From assembly GCA_945643635.1 (NCBI GenBank), contig CALZFC010000271.1, positions 132,001 through 196,000 on the forward strand: a stretch of 64,000 nucleotides of DNA, read 5' to 3'. The stretch comes from Allodiplogaster sudhausi. Its lineage: Eukaryota; Nematoda; Chromadorea; Rhabditida; Diplogasteridae. Below are positions 45,214 through 58,444 of the stretch, piece after piece. The stretch's first letter is position 1. Each line of letters opens with the position of its first letter. Under the pieces are notes generated by a model. That model was not told the origin of the DNA. It searched no databases and saw nothing but the letters and a program-made list of their open reading frames with translations. A program made the translations under genes and the position numbers.

Positions 45214-45869
45214 GGCGTCCCGCCGTATTATGGGCGTCCCATGGCAAAATTAGGCGTCCCATGAAATTATAGGCGACCGACCGAATTATAGGCGTCCCAT
45301 GGCAAATAAAGGCGTCTCATATAATTTAAGGCGTCCCATAGAATTTAAGGCGTCCCGAATTTTTTTCTCTTTTTCTTGTCGTGGATGTATTTTGAGGTGA
45401 AATGAGTATACCCAAGCAGAGATAGTAAATGGCCCAAAAATTTGGGATCGGCTCAGGAATCATGTGACCAATAATCATTTGACCAAAAATCAGGTGACCA
45501 AAAATCATTTGACCTACAATCATGTGACCACAAATCATTTGACCATCAATCAAACAAAAATTGGACCAACAATCATTTGACCAACTCTCATTAGACCAAA
45601 AATCATGGAGCCCTCTCAGAAAGGCTGCTTCTCTCGTTACCATCAGCCCGGAGTGTTTCGGTCTACTCGTCCTTCATATTGTTAGACATGGTTTGCTTGT
45701 AGTCTTGTTACCAGGACTTTCATGTTTTCGGACGCCTATAAATTTATAGGACGCCTATATATATTTGGGACGCCTATATTTCCGATGGGACGCCTTTAAA
45801 TCGATCGGACGCCTATAAAAATTTGGGATTTTATTTTCTATGGGACGCCTATAATCTCATGGGACGCCT
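45214..45869. mobile_element. Fold-back element with inverted arrays of GGCGTCCCAT
   Basis: Eight copies of a GGCGTCCCAT-type motif are spaced about 15-25 bp apart at 45214-45357. Seven copies of the reverse complement (ATGGGACGCC) lie at 45729-45869. The spacers in both arms are AT-rich and partly TATAAATTTA-like. Such terminal arrays in inverted orientation are typical of fold-back or MITE-like DNA elements. No coding sequence is present and no target duplication was identified. Confidence 0.6.
45466..45608. repeat. ATCATTTGACCA minisatellite inside the fold-back element
   Basis: About nine imperfect copies of a 14-17 bp unit of the form ATCATTTGACCANAA. On the - strand it encodes a repetitive G-Q-M-I-F-G-H pattern, which is an artefact of the repeat. 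Confidence 0.7.
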
Positions 45870-46907
45870 ACACTAGAATAGAGCCGAGAGCACTTCCAGT
45901 TCTCCCTTTACATAGTCTGCACTTTCCGCAAGCACTTGAGTGGCTTCTGCATCTTTTTTTCTCATGTCGGTTGTAGTTCAATTTCTTCCCAACCAGTACT
46001 AAAATGTGAGTCCCATTTTAAGATCAGCAATGTTTGAGTTCGTCAACAAGTACGAGCAACCTCTTACTCATCCACGCGCTTTTTGTTTTGTAAATGACAG
46101 ATCGGAAGTGTGATATTTTATTTTGAATTGCTAATGATTTCTTTCACTATGGTCCTTGACAGTTTGTCTCTAGCTTCCGGAAATGCTTATCGTGAATTTT
46201 GATGGATGACATTGTAAGCTCTATCCCTTTTAATCTCTGATTAGGATTGTGTCCTGTGGTGGGATTGTTATTCCTGCCTTATCCTTAAATGTTTCGAATG
46301 TGTTCAACCGCTACGAGTCTCTTGGGCCAAGAATATGGTAGAGAAGTTTGAAAATGAGTAAAGAATGTGCATGACTGGAATGCATTGACTCTTCGTTGAT
46401 AGAAGAAGTGGCTGTCGCCATCTTCCCTCTCATCACTGCCATGGCAGGGTGCCATTATCCATCTGCCCCCCCCTACCCACCCATCTTCTTTCCCTTTCCA
46501 TCCTTCCGCATCCAAACGTCGGTTGCTTCTCTCGCTATAGTCAGACAGAGGTCTATTTTGTAGATCATCTTTCATTTCTTTCTCTTTGATCTGCCTTTCT
46601 ACCACTGAAATGGCCATCGTGTATGCCGTGGGGTTTTTATTGAAAAAGCTACTTGGCGAATGAAAGAGGAGAATGGAAAAGAAATAGAAAAGGAGGGAAG
46701 AGGAGGGCGAGGCATACCAGTAAGAGGGCGAGAGGGAGAACCAGTTCACTCGTTCTGTGCCTTCCACAGCTCCTTCTTCAACGGCCCTTTTCTCTCTCCG
46801 CTCTCTTGCTTTCACGTACTCTCTCATAAATAATTGTTGTCGGCTTCGTTGGGTGGTGCGTGTGGCGTATGGCGCAAGCCCTGCGCTCCGAGACAGGGGA
46901 GCTATCT

Positions 46908-46911
<4 letters not shown>
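45870..46911. other. Intergenic DNA, no gene seen
   Basis: Mixed sequence. A 180-codon open frame on the - strand (46285-46827) has a serine/tyrosine/phenylalanine-biased composition from pyrimidine-rich DNA and no recognisable domain, so I do not call it. Confidence 0.45.
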
Positions 46912-46950
<39 letters not shown>

Positions 46951-46952
46951 TC

Positions 46953-46983
<31 letters not shown>

Positions 46984-47376
46984 CCCTCTGTCCCTCTCTC
47001 TGTCCCTCTCTCTCTCCATCTCCCTTCGTGCTGGCACCGTCGTCTTTTCCTCCCTTCTAACTTCCTTTCTCATCCATGCCATACTATCTTCAGCTGCCTA
47101 TATTTCGCCTATCCGGGTACGGTAGCTATAGAGAGAGAATGAGAGTGGGATAGAGTCTGTCACACTAGTCTTAGTCTCCTCTATAGCATCTCCTTCCCCT
47201 GCAATGCTCACTCAGATCTCATTTCTTTCTTCACTGTTTATAACGAGGAGCCCATTGAAGAGGGCAGCGCAGATAGAGAGAGAGAAGAAAGAGAGAAAGA
47301 GAGAGAGAGGAGAGAGGAAGAAAGAGAGACAGAGGAGAGAGGAAGAAAGGGCGAGAGAGAGAGAGAGGAGAGAGGA

Positions 47377-47407
<31 letters not shown>

Positions 47408-47409
47408 TT
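46912..47409. repeat. CT tract and GA tract pair
   Basis: A CT-rich microsatellite at about 46912-47016 is followed 260 bp later by a GA-rich tract at about 47274-47409. The two are complementary and could fold back. They are the first of many such tracts flanking and filling the homeobox gene. Confidence 0.8.
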
Positions 47410-47713
47410 GAAGAACGAGTATGAACCAATGAAGGAGTCGCAGAGGTGCGCAAGGCCACATATGTATGTATGTAATGTTCAAAGCAGACGACTCATATCA
47501 GTTTATGTTCTGGGGAACTCTTGCTATGACAAATAGATATCGCATCCTCTTTCAACAGAATTCAGTCATGCTTTTGGGGAATGGAATGTGAACTGTCGTG
47601 TTTTGTGCGAGGGACGAGTAAAGCTTGGAGCAAGAAAGGGAGAAGACAGCAGAAGAGGATAGATCTGGGCTATCAATGGAAATGAGAAACACAGAGAGAT
47701 ATGCGGGTATAAG

Positions 47714-48042
47714 AGGATTCTGACAGAAGAGAACCAATAAAACGAACAGTTTCACTTATTCAGATTGAACGAAACTCACGGCAGAGATCAATGCAAGCAA
47801 GGGAAAACAACATCACCATTAATTATATCTCACTATCAGGCTATGTAGACTTGCTTTTAGATCAAAGTGAAAATCAGAAAAGTAGGCCAGCTGAAAATAA
47901 TATAAATGATCAATTCATAAATGAAGAAAATGCGTTCGACGAACCGATTGATATACCAGGACTTGTGAGTTGTTTGGACGCTTCACCATCAGCGGCTATT
48001 GAGAATCTTACTGGTAATACATCATTGATTCAGAGTCCCTAG
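47714..48042 (+). CDS. Possible exon of unknown gene
   Basis: An open frame of 109 codons without microsatellite bias. Its first ATG is at 47791 (83 codons). The product is polar (NNITINYISLSGYVDLLLDQ, then an acidic middle and SLIQSP at the end). A splice-acceptor-like ttattcag lies at about 47756-47763. It ends 66 bp before the 3' end of the convergent Distal-less coding sequence, so it could also be chance sequence antisense to that gene's 3' UTR. No family is recognised. Confidence 0.2.
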
Positions 48043-48108
48043 TACATATTCACTGTTATTTTACAAAACTTATGGCATGTACTTCAAAGGAAATGATAGG
48101 GAGTGAGA

Positions 48109-49947
48109 CTAGCCTAGAAACTGTTGGCACGGTCCCCCGTATTGATAGGCATGGTTATAGGCGGGATAATACATCATGGCAGGGTAGTGGGGATGATGGG
48201 GGGCAGCCATTCCGATGGGATCAGGGAGGAACGACGCACCCGTGGGAGGCTTCATCTCCGGCACGCCTTGCACATCCGAGTTGACTCTCATGGCAGCGGC
48301 GGCCGAGGAGGGCGACAGGGAATGGTAGTCCTTGTAGCCACCGAGGGGGGACAGCATGTCGGGCATCGATGGAGAGGGGCCAGTCGTGGCCGAGGCAATG
48401 GCCGGAGGGAGTGAAGGGGCACCAGAGGGCCAGCCAGACGGAGAGGACGACGCTCCCACTCCCTCTGGCAACACCACCAGAGAAGACGTCACCGGGGCAG
48501 ACACCGCCTCCGCTCCCGAAGGGGTATCCGAGCCTAAGGACGCATGAGAGATGCTAGTGTTGGCTTCCCTTACAAGGATGAAACTACTGTTAAGGAAATG
48601 ACTGTGGATAGAAACTAACTGTCTCCCAGACTAGATCCTCCCTCTGTTCCCTCGTCGTCCGACCCTCCTCCTCGCTCACTGCAGCCTCCACCTTTCCCTT
48701 GCTTCTTCTGCTTGCTCCGCCGGTTTTGGAACCATATTTTGACCTTAAAGATGTCTACTTTATTTTTGTATCACAGATATTAATTATTTAGCACAATTAT
48801 TTATTCTCATGGGAAAGATAGTCAGACAGAGAGAGGGAATATTTACCCAACACTCTTCATGCCACAGATGATCCGCTTTCTTTTCTCCCTCACCGAGCGG
48901 CTGCTCGAGTGGGCTCTCTCTATCTCCCTTTCACTTTATCTCTCTTTGTCTCTCTCTGTCCATCGCTTTCTCTCTCTTCCTCTATTCTGTATTCTCTTGC
49001 TGCCTTGCAGTTCAAGTGGGGTGACTGTCCTATCGGTGGCGCATTCTGTGCATATTCCTGATACTGTATCTCCCCTTTCTTCTTCTAGGCATCATTCGAT
49101 GTTGCGTAACCGAAGGATGTTTGTGCTCTTCTGATTCAATGGGCAGGGAAAGCAAGGCGGAAAGGGCAACGGAAATAGCAGAAGGAACACCAGGGAGAGA
49201 GAGTTCCATACGGTATTATGCTCCAGTTTTCACAGAGTCGAGATTAAAACGAGAGAGGGAAGGAGATTTGACTGTTTTTGACGAAGAGGAAGGTACAAGT
49301 GCACCATGGAAAGAAAGAAGCACCAGTAATAACTTAGAATAAGTCGGAGGAAGATATTGGAAAGAGGAATGCAAGCGAAAGAGAGAGAAGAGAAATAGAG
49401 GGACAGAAGAGAAGGAGAGTGGAAAAAGAGAGGGAGAGAGTGAGAGTGAGATAGAGATACATAGAGAGTGAGAAAGAGAGAGGAGAGGGCATAGAGAGAG
49501 AGAAATGAAGAAAATTGCATGAAGCGGCAGGTGAGGTGCCACTGTGTCGGCAGCTCATGACAGAGAAAGACGAACAGCTGGTGGATATCTGCGAAGGGGG
49601 CAGAGGTGAGACGGTAGATTGAATGGGAAGGTAGGGATGAAAGAGAAGGATAGTGAACAGGAGAGAAGACAGTGGAGAGAGAGTGAGAGAGTAGGGATGA
49701 AAGAGGAGAGAAGGAGAGTCTAGGGAGAGAAAGAGAGTGAAGAGAGAGACAGAGAAAGATTGTACTTCCCTTCGAAGGGAGAATGCAAGCAGCCACTGCC
49801 GGACTGGCACACGACCTCCGCTCCTTTATTTTATGGTGTTGAGTGCTAAAATATACTGCTGCCTCGTGAAGAAGCAAGGAGGGGGATAGAGGGTTGAGAA
49901 GCGAAGGATACCACAAGGACGAGTAGGTCCCTCATCCATGCACACTT

Positions 49948-49978
<31 letters not shown>

Positions 49979-50643
49979 GCCAGAAAGAGAAAGAGAGAGA
50001 GAGAATGAGAGAATGGTTGATAGATGGCCCGAAAATTGCCTCATAGCGGTGATCTTCATGTCTCTGTGGATAGATTTTCTCCAACCGTGCATGACCCCCG
50101 CCTCTCTCTCATCTTTTTCTCACAATTTGTCACTTTCTGACTCAATCTCCTTCTCGCTCACTCACTCCCTCACTCTTTCTCTCTTTCTCTATCTCTCTCC
50201 CTTTCTGCCTCCTCTCTCACTCACTCCTCACTCTTTCTCTTTCTCTTTCTCTCTCCCTTTCTGCCTCCTCTCTATCTGTTGCGATCATAAAAGGTAGAAT
50301 TCTACGACTTTGGAGCTATGCTGCCTAGTTTGGTGCACCTTCCTTTATTTTCAGAAATACAAGATGGACAATGGACAGGCGGGGACGATCCTGACTGGAA
50401 GTCGGGATCTTTTATCGTCTCCAGGCCAAAGGAATACCGCCATTATACACCTTTTCCCAGTATTCACCCATCAGCCCGCCCCGCTCTAGTAATCAAGACA
50501 ATGGAAGTACAGAAACAGCTTGGCTCCTCGCTCCAAGTTCATGAACAGGATCCACATTGAAAACTATGATTTTACAGATAGGAAACATAGGAAGTAGAGA
50601 CTGCATTAGATGGTGAAAGAGTAAGTGGAATAGTGAGGGTGAG

Positions 50644-50684
<41 letters not shown>

Positions 50685-50880
50685 AGACAGACAGTGACAG
50701 ATAGGCGACGCGTCAAGAATGACAGCAACACCTCCAACTGACAAGGACAAGTCCAAAGCCGCTTTTTTACTCTGTTCTCCCGCCGCATTCACATGTTTCT
50801 CTTTGTCCCGTGCACCACTCTCGAGTCAGTCGCCGCAGTGGAAAGAAGTTGGTGGTAGAGGGGGAGAGGATGGGAAGAAA

Positions 50881-50933
<53 letters not shown>

Positions 50934-51100
50934 GGGGGGGGGGTAGGGAGGGACTGGAGAGAGACAAAGAACGAGAGGGACTACGGTACCTTTGCCCCTG
51001 AATGCGAAGCAGAGGGTGAAGGCATGAATGGAGGATGGGGAGTTGGTAGGAAGGACGCGGAAGACACCACAACTGGAAACAATGGTAGGAGGGAAAGGTC

Positions 51101-51166
<66 letters not shown>

Positions 51167-52309
51167 AAGAGAGAGAGAGAGAGTGACAGAGATAGCAATA
51201 GAGAGCGTATGAGTTAGTATATATGTATGTAGAGATAGAGAAAGTAGTCTCTTCCTTCTCCCGGATACTAAAATCCAGAATATGGCATTCTCGCGCATAT
51301 TGATGTAAAAAAAGAAGACAGAGCAATCATTCTTTTGCTATCTAGGCGAGATGTCTCTATTAGTTTATACAAAGACGTAGTTCAAGAAAGGAGGGCAATA
51401 AATTTATTTTAAAATTACAATTTCTCCAGTTCTGAAGCTCTTACACATAAAGCAGAGGCATTCCATTCACAGTTGTCTTCTTTTTTTCTTTCTCCGCAAG
51501 TTAAACCCGAGCTGGTCTCCACTTGGTAAGTCCACTGCAGAAGTGGCAGCAGAATGCACATGGCACAGCCACCTCATCCCCCCAACCAGTTTCATGTCTT
51601 CTCTCACACTGTCACTGTCACTCTCACACTCTCCCACTCTCTCTCACTCTCTCACTCTCCCACTCTCTCTCACTCTCCCACTCTCTCTCACTCTCACTCT
51701 CCCACTCTCTCTCACTCTCCCACTCTCTCTCACTCTCTCACTCTCCCTCTCTCATACTCTCTTTCTCTACCCTCTTATTCCGATCATGGAAGTATGACCA
51801 AGCCAAGCCCACACAGCTGCCTACAGGTGAGTGTTCAGTGAAGCGAAGTCAAAGACGTACGCAGTCCTCCCTCTCCTTCTATTATCCATCTCATTTCTTC
51901 CTGGTTTGAGACTCCTGCGGCCGGAACTGTCTAGATAAGGGAGAGTTCTCTTCTTCACCAGGTGCTGTGTCATAATTTGTACCAAAGGAGGGCGTGGAAG
52001 AGAGGGAGGAGGGTGAACAGAGATAAAGAAGAAGATGCTGATGAGGCAGCAGGGGAATGTCAAGAGAATGAGGGGAAGCCTGGGGGTTATGAAGTGACTC
52101 CTTTCATGCCTGCATCACAAGACCAGACCCAGATATCCAACTCCATCCCCCCCCATCCCTCACTCGCATCCCCTCTGGACAAGACATCACACGCTTGTCA
52201 CCACGCACCACAAGTTGTTCGAGGTCGAGCTTGTGTCAGAGGAAGAGGAGAGTCTCCTCCCTCAACCTCAATCTCAATCCTGCTTGCCTCTTCTTGAGCT
52301 GCACACTGC

Positions 52310-52351
<42 letters not shown>

Positions 52352-53345
52352 GGTTTAGAGCGAGTTGCTCCGAAGACGCTGGTCACCGCTCCGACTATTC
52401 TCTCAGTCTCTCGCTCGTCTCACTCTCTCACATACAATGACGGCTAATTACACAGGCTGAGACTGGTTGAGAGGTTGAAAGAAGAGGAAGTATAGAGGGC
52501 ATGATAGAGAAACCAATCGAGGAAGGGAGAGAGAATGAGAGAGAGCAGGCACGGTTAGCAAAACAATGGGCCGACCCGCGGACACACCGTTTCAAGCCTT
52601 CTCTGCATAGTACGTTATCTTTTAGGAAATATCTCTTCTTCTTCTTCACCTTCTTGGATTAATTGAAATTAAAATGTTTCATTCAATTTGCTTACACAAT
52701 CATAAAATTATGATTCAATACAAACAAGAAAATTGGTTTCCTCAAAATAATATCGCATATTCTCTTTCACATCTCTTCTTTCTATCTTTCTCTGTTTCTC
52801 TCTCTCTTTCTCTGTATCTCTCTCTTCCTCTCCTTCTCTCTTTATCTCTCTTTCTTTCTCTGACTCTGTCGGGTTGGCCATTGCAAAGTTGTGGTAAGCA
52901 GGTGGGAACACGGGCAGATGTAATCGGTAGACTGATGAGAATGAACAAGAGATCGAGAGATAAGCAATCGCGGAAAACGATGCAGTTTCTCGATGATGAA
53001 AAAGTAACCGCATGCCCAGGGAGAATGATAGAAAAGACAAAAAGGGAGAGAGAATGAGAGAAGTTAAGACAGCAGAAATGAGTGCGAGAAAAAGCAAGGA
53101 AAAGAGAAAGTAGATACATTGAGGGAATGATCTCGCGGCCTCTCTCATCCTCTTCAAAATCATCTTTTCACCGCGTCTCCCAGGTTAGGAAAAATGGAAA
53201 TAGAACCAACGGCATGGGAACACAATGTCATTGGAGAGAAAGATGTGTCTAGAGAAGAGAGAGGGAACGAAGGAGACAGCGTGACAGGGAAAGAGAGAGT
53301 AAGAGAGAGATAGAGAGAAAGAGATAGAGAGATGGATAGAGAAAG

Positions 53346-53398
<53 letters not shown>

Positions 53399-54469
53399 CA
53401 CGGAATGGCTGAAATAACGTGTGACTTGTTCGCAGACTGCCACCAAGACAGACATGCCAAGAGCAAGGAACTGACTGGCCAGTTCCAGCTGCCCCCTTCT
53501 GCTGACCTGAGTCTGCGTGAGCCCGAGTTCACTGGCGAGTTGCGCCCTGTCCGGGAGGGCCAAGTAGTGTGTCTTCTCGAATCTCTTCTGCAGAGCTGCC
53601 AACTGCCCCGAAGTGTAGATCGTCCTTGGCTTGCGCACCTGCAATACAGAAGACTTCGTAGGAACTCATTGATTCACAAACACAAAACTCTTACCTTATT
53701 CATTCCCCATATACATATGTAAATATGTATGTAGATCACAAGAATTAACTAAGTAAATCGACAAGAAAATGTAAAAGTATGGTTTTTTTCCTAACCTTCT
53801 TGCCTTTGCTATTAATCTTCACTTCGCCTCCTTCGATGATCTTCGTCGCAAGTTGATCTGAAAATAAAGTAATTTAACTTTAATTTACTAACTTGTCAGG
53901 TAAGGAATTGATCGGAATGCTACCTTCTCGTTTAATCCGGCATCCAACTCGCCTCGGGGGTTACTCCAAGGGGGCAATTGCGCAGTGTTATCTCTGCTTC
54001 TTCCACTCTCTCATAGTTTCTGTATTTCCCACTCTTTCTCTCGTGCCTCAGCTCAATTGACCGTTCAAAATTACTGTAATTATGGGGTGAGAGTGCATGG
54101 AAGCAAAGAAGCAAATACAATCCATTTCACACCTTGGAGAGGCCTATTTTGGCATTCAAAGGGAAAACAACTGGACAGAGGAAGGAAACGAAGAGATAGA
54201 AAGTGAGAGAACGGAAGGAAGGGAGAGAAGAGGAATATATGTAGACTGAGAGAGGAATAGAGACAGAGAGGAGAATATATGTAGACTGAGAAGAGATGAG
54301 AGAGTCTTCGTTAGCAGATTGCCCATCGCTGAAGGCGAGAAGAAGTGAGTGAAGCGGCTACGAGAGAAAGAACTAAGACTGAGAACTTCTGGAAGGAAGA
54401 GACTGGGAAAGAGCAGCGCTGCCGGAACATCAAAGATAATATATCAGACGATTACGCGGTTGTGTGATA

Positions 54470-54519
<50 letters not shown>

Positions 54520-55247
54520 AAGAGTGAGATGGAAAGAGACAGATAACAACAGAGTTCAAGACTGAAGCAGTGGTGTGGCATTACATACAATCATATATGT
54601 AGAACTGTGGGAAGATCAATCTTATCTCTTGCCAACATATGTCAGATAGAAAGGAAAGCTGATAATAATGCAAGAATTAAGAAAGAATAAAAAAAATTGA
54701 AGGGAAAAGCGTAGCTAGAGATGGAGGGCGAACAAGGGATATGTGAAAGAAATGGAAATGATACCATCGATGGGAGAAGCGGTGTGGTAGATGTAGTGCT
54801 GAGGGGGGTAGCTGGATGCAGAGGTTGTAGAAGGCATGAAGGTCTGCAAGCAAGCGACATCATAGTCGAAGGGAATTACATGGCTCTATGAGAACATCGA
54901 ACAGGATCCAAGCCCGGGTTCAAACTATTTTTCACGATTCAAGCAAATTCCGAACCCTTCTGAGAACACAGAATAGAAGATGAAAGAAGAGAAGAACTAA
55001 CCCCGTAGAATGGCGGGTAGGGGGATTGCATGACGACAGAGGCCACTGCCGCATTCGTGCTCTGGTAGTAGGCAGAGACGGCGGAATAGTCGGGGGAAGC
55101 ATCTCTGCGCTGTCCCCCACAGGCAGTCTGCGCACTCCCGATCAAGGGTTTCTGATCCATGTCGAGGTAGGGGGAGGGTGGATGGCCCCCTCCCACCCCG
55201 CCGGGATTACTCGTCAGCCCGAGCAGCTCCTTGCTGTCCTCGGCCAT
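48109..55247 (-). CDS. Dll: Distal-less homeobox transcription factor (six exons)
   Basis: Coding exons: 55247-55002, 54843-54765, 53857-53796, 53638-53507, 48743-48620 and 48533-48109. All phases join to give 355 residues. The start [10 protein letters not shown] is the first ATG after an in-frame stop. Residues 130-189 are the homeodomain, preceded by NSKGKK. It opens [10 protein letters not shown], includes YLALPDRA and LGLTQTQ, and ends [16 protein letters not shown], with W48, F49, N51 and R53 of helix 3 intact. The intron between homeodomain residues 44 and 45 is at the position known for Dll/Dlx genes. The N-terminus is rich in Ser, Pro and Tyr ([10 protein letters not shown]). The C-terminus is Pro-rich and ends in Tyr/His-rich [14 protein letters not shown]. 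It is expected to act as a nuclear DNA-binding regulator of appendage, head and neural development. Donors are gttagt, gtatca, gttagg, gtcagc and gttagt, so the homeobox donor is the weakest. The nematode orthologue is ceh-43. Confidence 0.94.
48744..53506 (-). repeat. Homeobox intron packed with GA/CT tracts
   Basis: The 4.76 kb intron within the homeobox. Main tracts on the + strand: GA-rich about 49371-49503, CT then GA about 49951-50003, GA about 50646-50682, GA about 50878-50939, GA about 51100-51182, a CTCACTCTCCCACT array about 51600-51770, CT about 52311-52349, CT-rich about 52780-52860, and GA about 53291-53396. Long open frames here (for example 49230-49916) are serine/leucine or glutamate/arginine repeats from these tracts. 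No nested gene is seen. Confidence 0.8.
53858..54764 (-). other. Distal-less second intron
   Basis: A 907-bp intron with a GA tract at about 54473-54510 and otherwise unremarkable sequence. It joins split aspartate codons (g|at) between exons 2 and 3, which supports the exon model. Confidence 0.75.
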
Positions 55248-55591
55248 CAGCAACCTCTGCGTCTCTGCCGCGTGCACACTCTCTCGTCGTTCTCTGCTTC
55301 AAGGACCAGAAGGCCGTGATTTCGGGTCTACGGCGACGTGTAATTAGGCGAAATCAGCCGAAGGGAGAAGATGAAAGAGGAAGAGACTGCAGAACGGAGA
55401 GAGAGATGCAGAGAGCGGAAAAACCAACTCCTCCCACTGGAATGCCCGGCTATCAAAGACTTTAATAACAGTCAAAATCTGGGAGTAACTAGGCAGTTTT
55501 GTATGCGGCTCTGAAGGAAACTGCGACAGCAAGCATGCACAGTCACGAAGGGGAGAAAGGGTGGGGTGATGGAAGGAGGAGAGTGAGAGGA

Positions 55592-55625
<34 letters not shown>

Positions 55626-55718
55626 GACGAGGGAGAGACGAGAAAGGAGGGAGAAAGAGAACGCAAGGGCATGCAGAGGAAAAAGTAGAGGAGGTGGTGG
55701 AAAGGGACTCGATGTGCC

Positions 55719-55757
<39 letters not shown>

Positions 55758-56083
55758 CTCTCTTTCTCTCAACACGCGAGGGGGATGTGCTCTCTTCTCC
55801 TGGGAGCACTCTTTCGTCCCTCACTCCGCCCTGCTCCACAGCCATTGGCTGAGCTTCTTGAGATGGGCGTGTCCCATTCCCCCTTCCATGGCTATCGCCT
55901 TCTCTCCGATCCTCTCGGTTCGCCCCTCAGGCCACCCACGATTACTTTGACACTCTTGAGGCATGGCAGATTATGAACGGGGAAGATCAAAGGGGAGCGC
56001 TCAGGGTAAACGACAAGGGGACAGCAACAGACCGCCACGCCAATATGCCCATTGGTCTACCCGTAATTGCCGATGTGGTTGAG

Positions 56084-56117
<34 letters not shown>

Positions 56118-56670
56118 GAGATAGAGGGAAACAGAGAAATAGAGAAAGACAGCTAGGAGAGAGCGATAGAGATTTTTAGTTGATCAAGCATACAATATGA
56201 TATTTTGTAAATCAATCTAAAATACAATCGATTTCCTCTTCATTTTGCATGTCTACATGTTGTTTCCTACTCTGTACCCCTTATGGTTGCGAGGCGCCGT
56301 CGATGATTGGCCCCTTTTGTGGAGGCGTCGCCATCAATAGTTGCAGCAGGAATGGAAGAAAGACTCAGAGGGGTGGTCCCCTCCGAGAAAATGACACATA
56401 ATTTGAGAATACTTGTTAGTAATTTGGGGCCTGGGCGGGTGTTGGGAAAGGGAGGAGGAAGGAGAGAAGGCAAGAGAAGGCGAGACTTGCGACGGAGAGA
56501 AAGTCCACCGCATTTTCTCCTTCAATTTTACACGCTTGGCTATCCTAGACTATCTTCTATCTGATGACTCCTCCTCTGGATACAGCTCTACCACTGTGTT
56601 TCACTATCCATCAATCGCTTTCTCTTTCTCTCTCTCTCTCTCTCTCCCTCTCTCTCGCTCTCTCTCTGTC

Positions 56671-56713
<43 letters not shown>

Positions 56714-58251
56714 GCTCTCGCTCTCCGCTCTCACTTCCTTACCGCATATCCCTTCGCTCTCATCATTCCTCTCGTTATCTTTCCATCGCATCTTGGCATG
56801 CGCGACTTCGTAGCTTTTTCGTCATGTGGCTTGGACAGGTGGGAAATATTGGAAGACAGAGAGAGAGAGAGAGAGAGATAGAGAGAACGAGAAAGAGAGA
56901 GAGAAAGAGAGACAGAGAGAGAGAGAGAGAGAGAAGAGTGACGGTTTTCGATGGGTGAGAGAGATGGAGGTGAACGAATAAGAGAGCAGGACTATTATGA
57001 CGAATGTGGCTTGTGAGGACAAGGGAGGAGGTAGACGGAGATTGTAATCTTCCTCTCTCTTCTTTGCCATCTGCCTTCGAGATTCCTCTCCTCTTCCAGC
57101 TTGCATCTTTATTTCCTTTTTGCAGTCGCTGTAAATCAGCACGGCGGCCGATCAAAGAAGCAGAATGCAAAAAAAAGTTATTTCTCCCCCCCCCCTTGCT
57201 GATAAACTTATCTAACCGTTTTCCCCTAGAAGTAAAAAAGAGCACTTGTGTTTGCTGAAAGCTGTTTCGGGGCGGGGCCTATTGCAGAGAAAGAGTGAAC
57301 TAGAACGGAGGAGTGAAGCAGATGAATGGGAAGACGAGAGTTAGAGATAGAGAGAGAGAGAACAACCAGAGAGACTGAGAGAACGAGAGTGAGAGAGCGA
57401 GATGGAGTCAAGAAAAAGAGTTAGAAAATGAGAGGGAGTGACAGGAAGAGAGTGAGAGAGCGAGAGGGAGAGAGAAAGAAAGGAGGAGGAGGAGATTATG
57501 TGGAGCGCTCCTCCCGTCTCCTAGAGGAGAGACTCGCCTGTCTCGTCCGCGGGCCAAGTGTAATTCACAAAATTACCGTATCATTAGCAGGTGATTGGCA
57601 GTAATTTAGAAGCGAAAGAGCAGGGAAAAGTGGAGAGCCAAAGAAGCAGAGAGTGACGGAGAACATGGAAAGAGTAGAAGAGAAGAGGAAGGGGAGGAGG
57701 AATGGAGGGGTGGTTATATTGGCCACTCTGCGACAGGCAGCTCGGTCTGCAAGTCTCTTACTCCCCAACTCCCAGTCATTTTAACGGTTCCAAAAAGAAA
57801 TTCAGACTAGTTTTAATTCTAACATATTTATTTTGGTCGATTCTAATTGAAAGCGAATCGTAATTCTCTTACCTTATTGCTTATTGAGTATTCATCCTTG
57901 TCAGCCTGGGCAGGATTCGTAGAAGGCATAGAATAACGAAAACACATTCAGAAGCTAGTATATATTAGCAGATTGTGCTTGCTCTTACCACAATTGCGAG
58001 ATTTAAGTCACCTTCATCTCTCCATAGTTTCATATCAAATGCTTATTTTTTTTTTGTAAAATAAGAAGAATCCTTTTTTAACGATATACTGAATTATTAA
58101 AAGTTATTTCCCCTGTCATATAAACCCCTCATAAACCCCTGCAATCTTGCCCGACAAGTGCTCGCCTCTCAACCGATCAAGCATCTCACTCACTTTTTCA
58201 TTCTTATCGTCCCTCGCACTTTCCTTCTCTCTTCCTCTTTCCATCCCTCCG

Positions 58252-58288
<37 letters not shown>

Positions 58289-58406
58289 GCATGGCTCCCA
58301 ACTGTGCTGAGGCATGTATCCAGAATGGAGGGATTCTTCGGCGGCTGACCTCGAAGACAAGACAAGGCAGGCTGCTGCGTCAGCAGCTTCGCTTTCAACT
58401 CTGTCA

Positions 58407-58444
<38 letters not shown>

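Noticed and set aside
48124..48547. Plus-strand open frames opposite the last Distal-less exon
   Set aside because: They are shadows of the GC-rich coding exon on the other strand.
49230..49916. Serine/leucine-rich or glutamate/arginine-rich proteins of 100-230 residues in 46-62 kb
   Set aside because: They are translations of CT or GA microsatellites, present in several frames at once, with no non-repeat domain.
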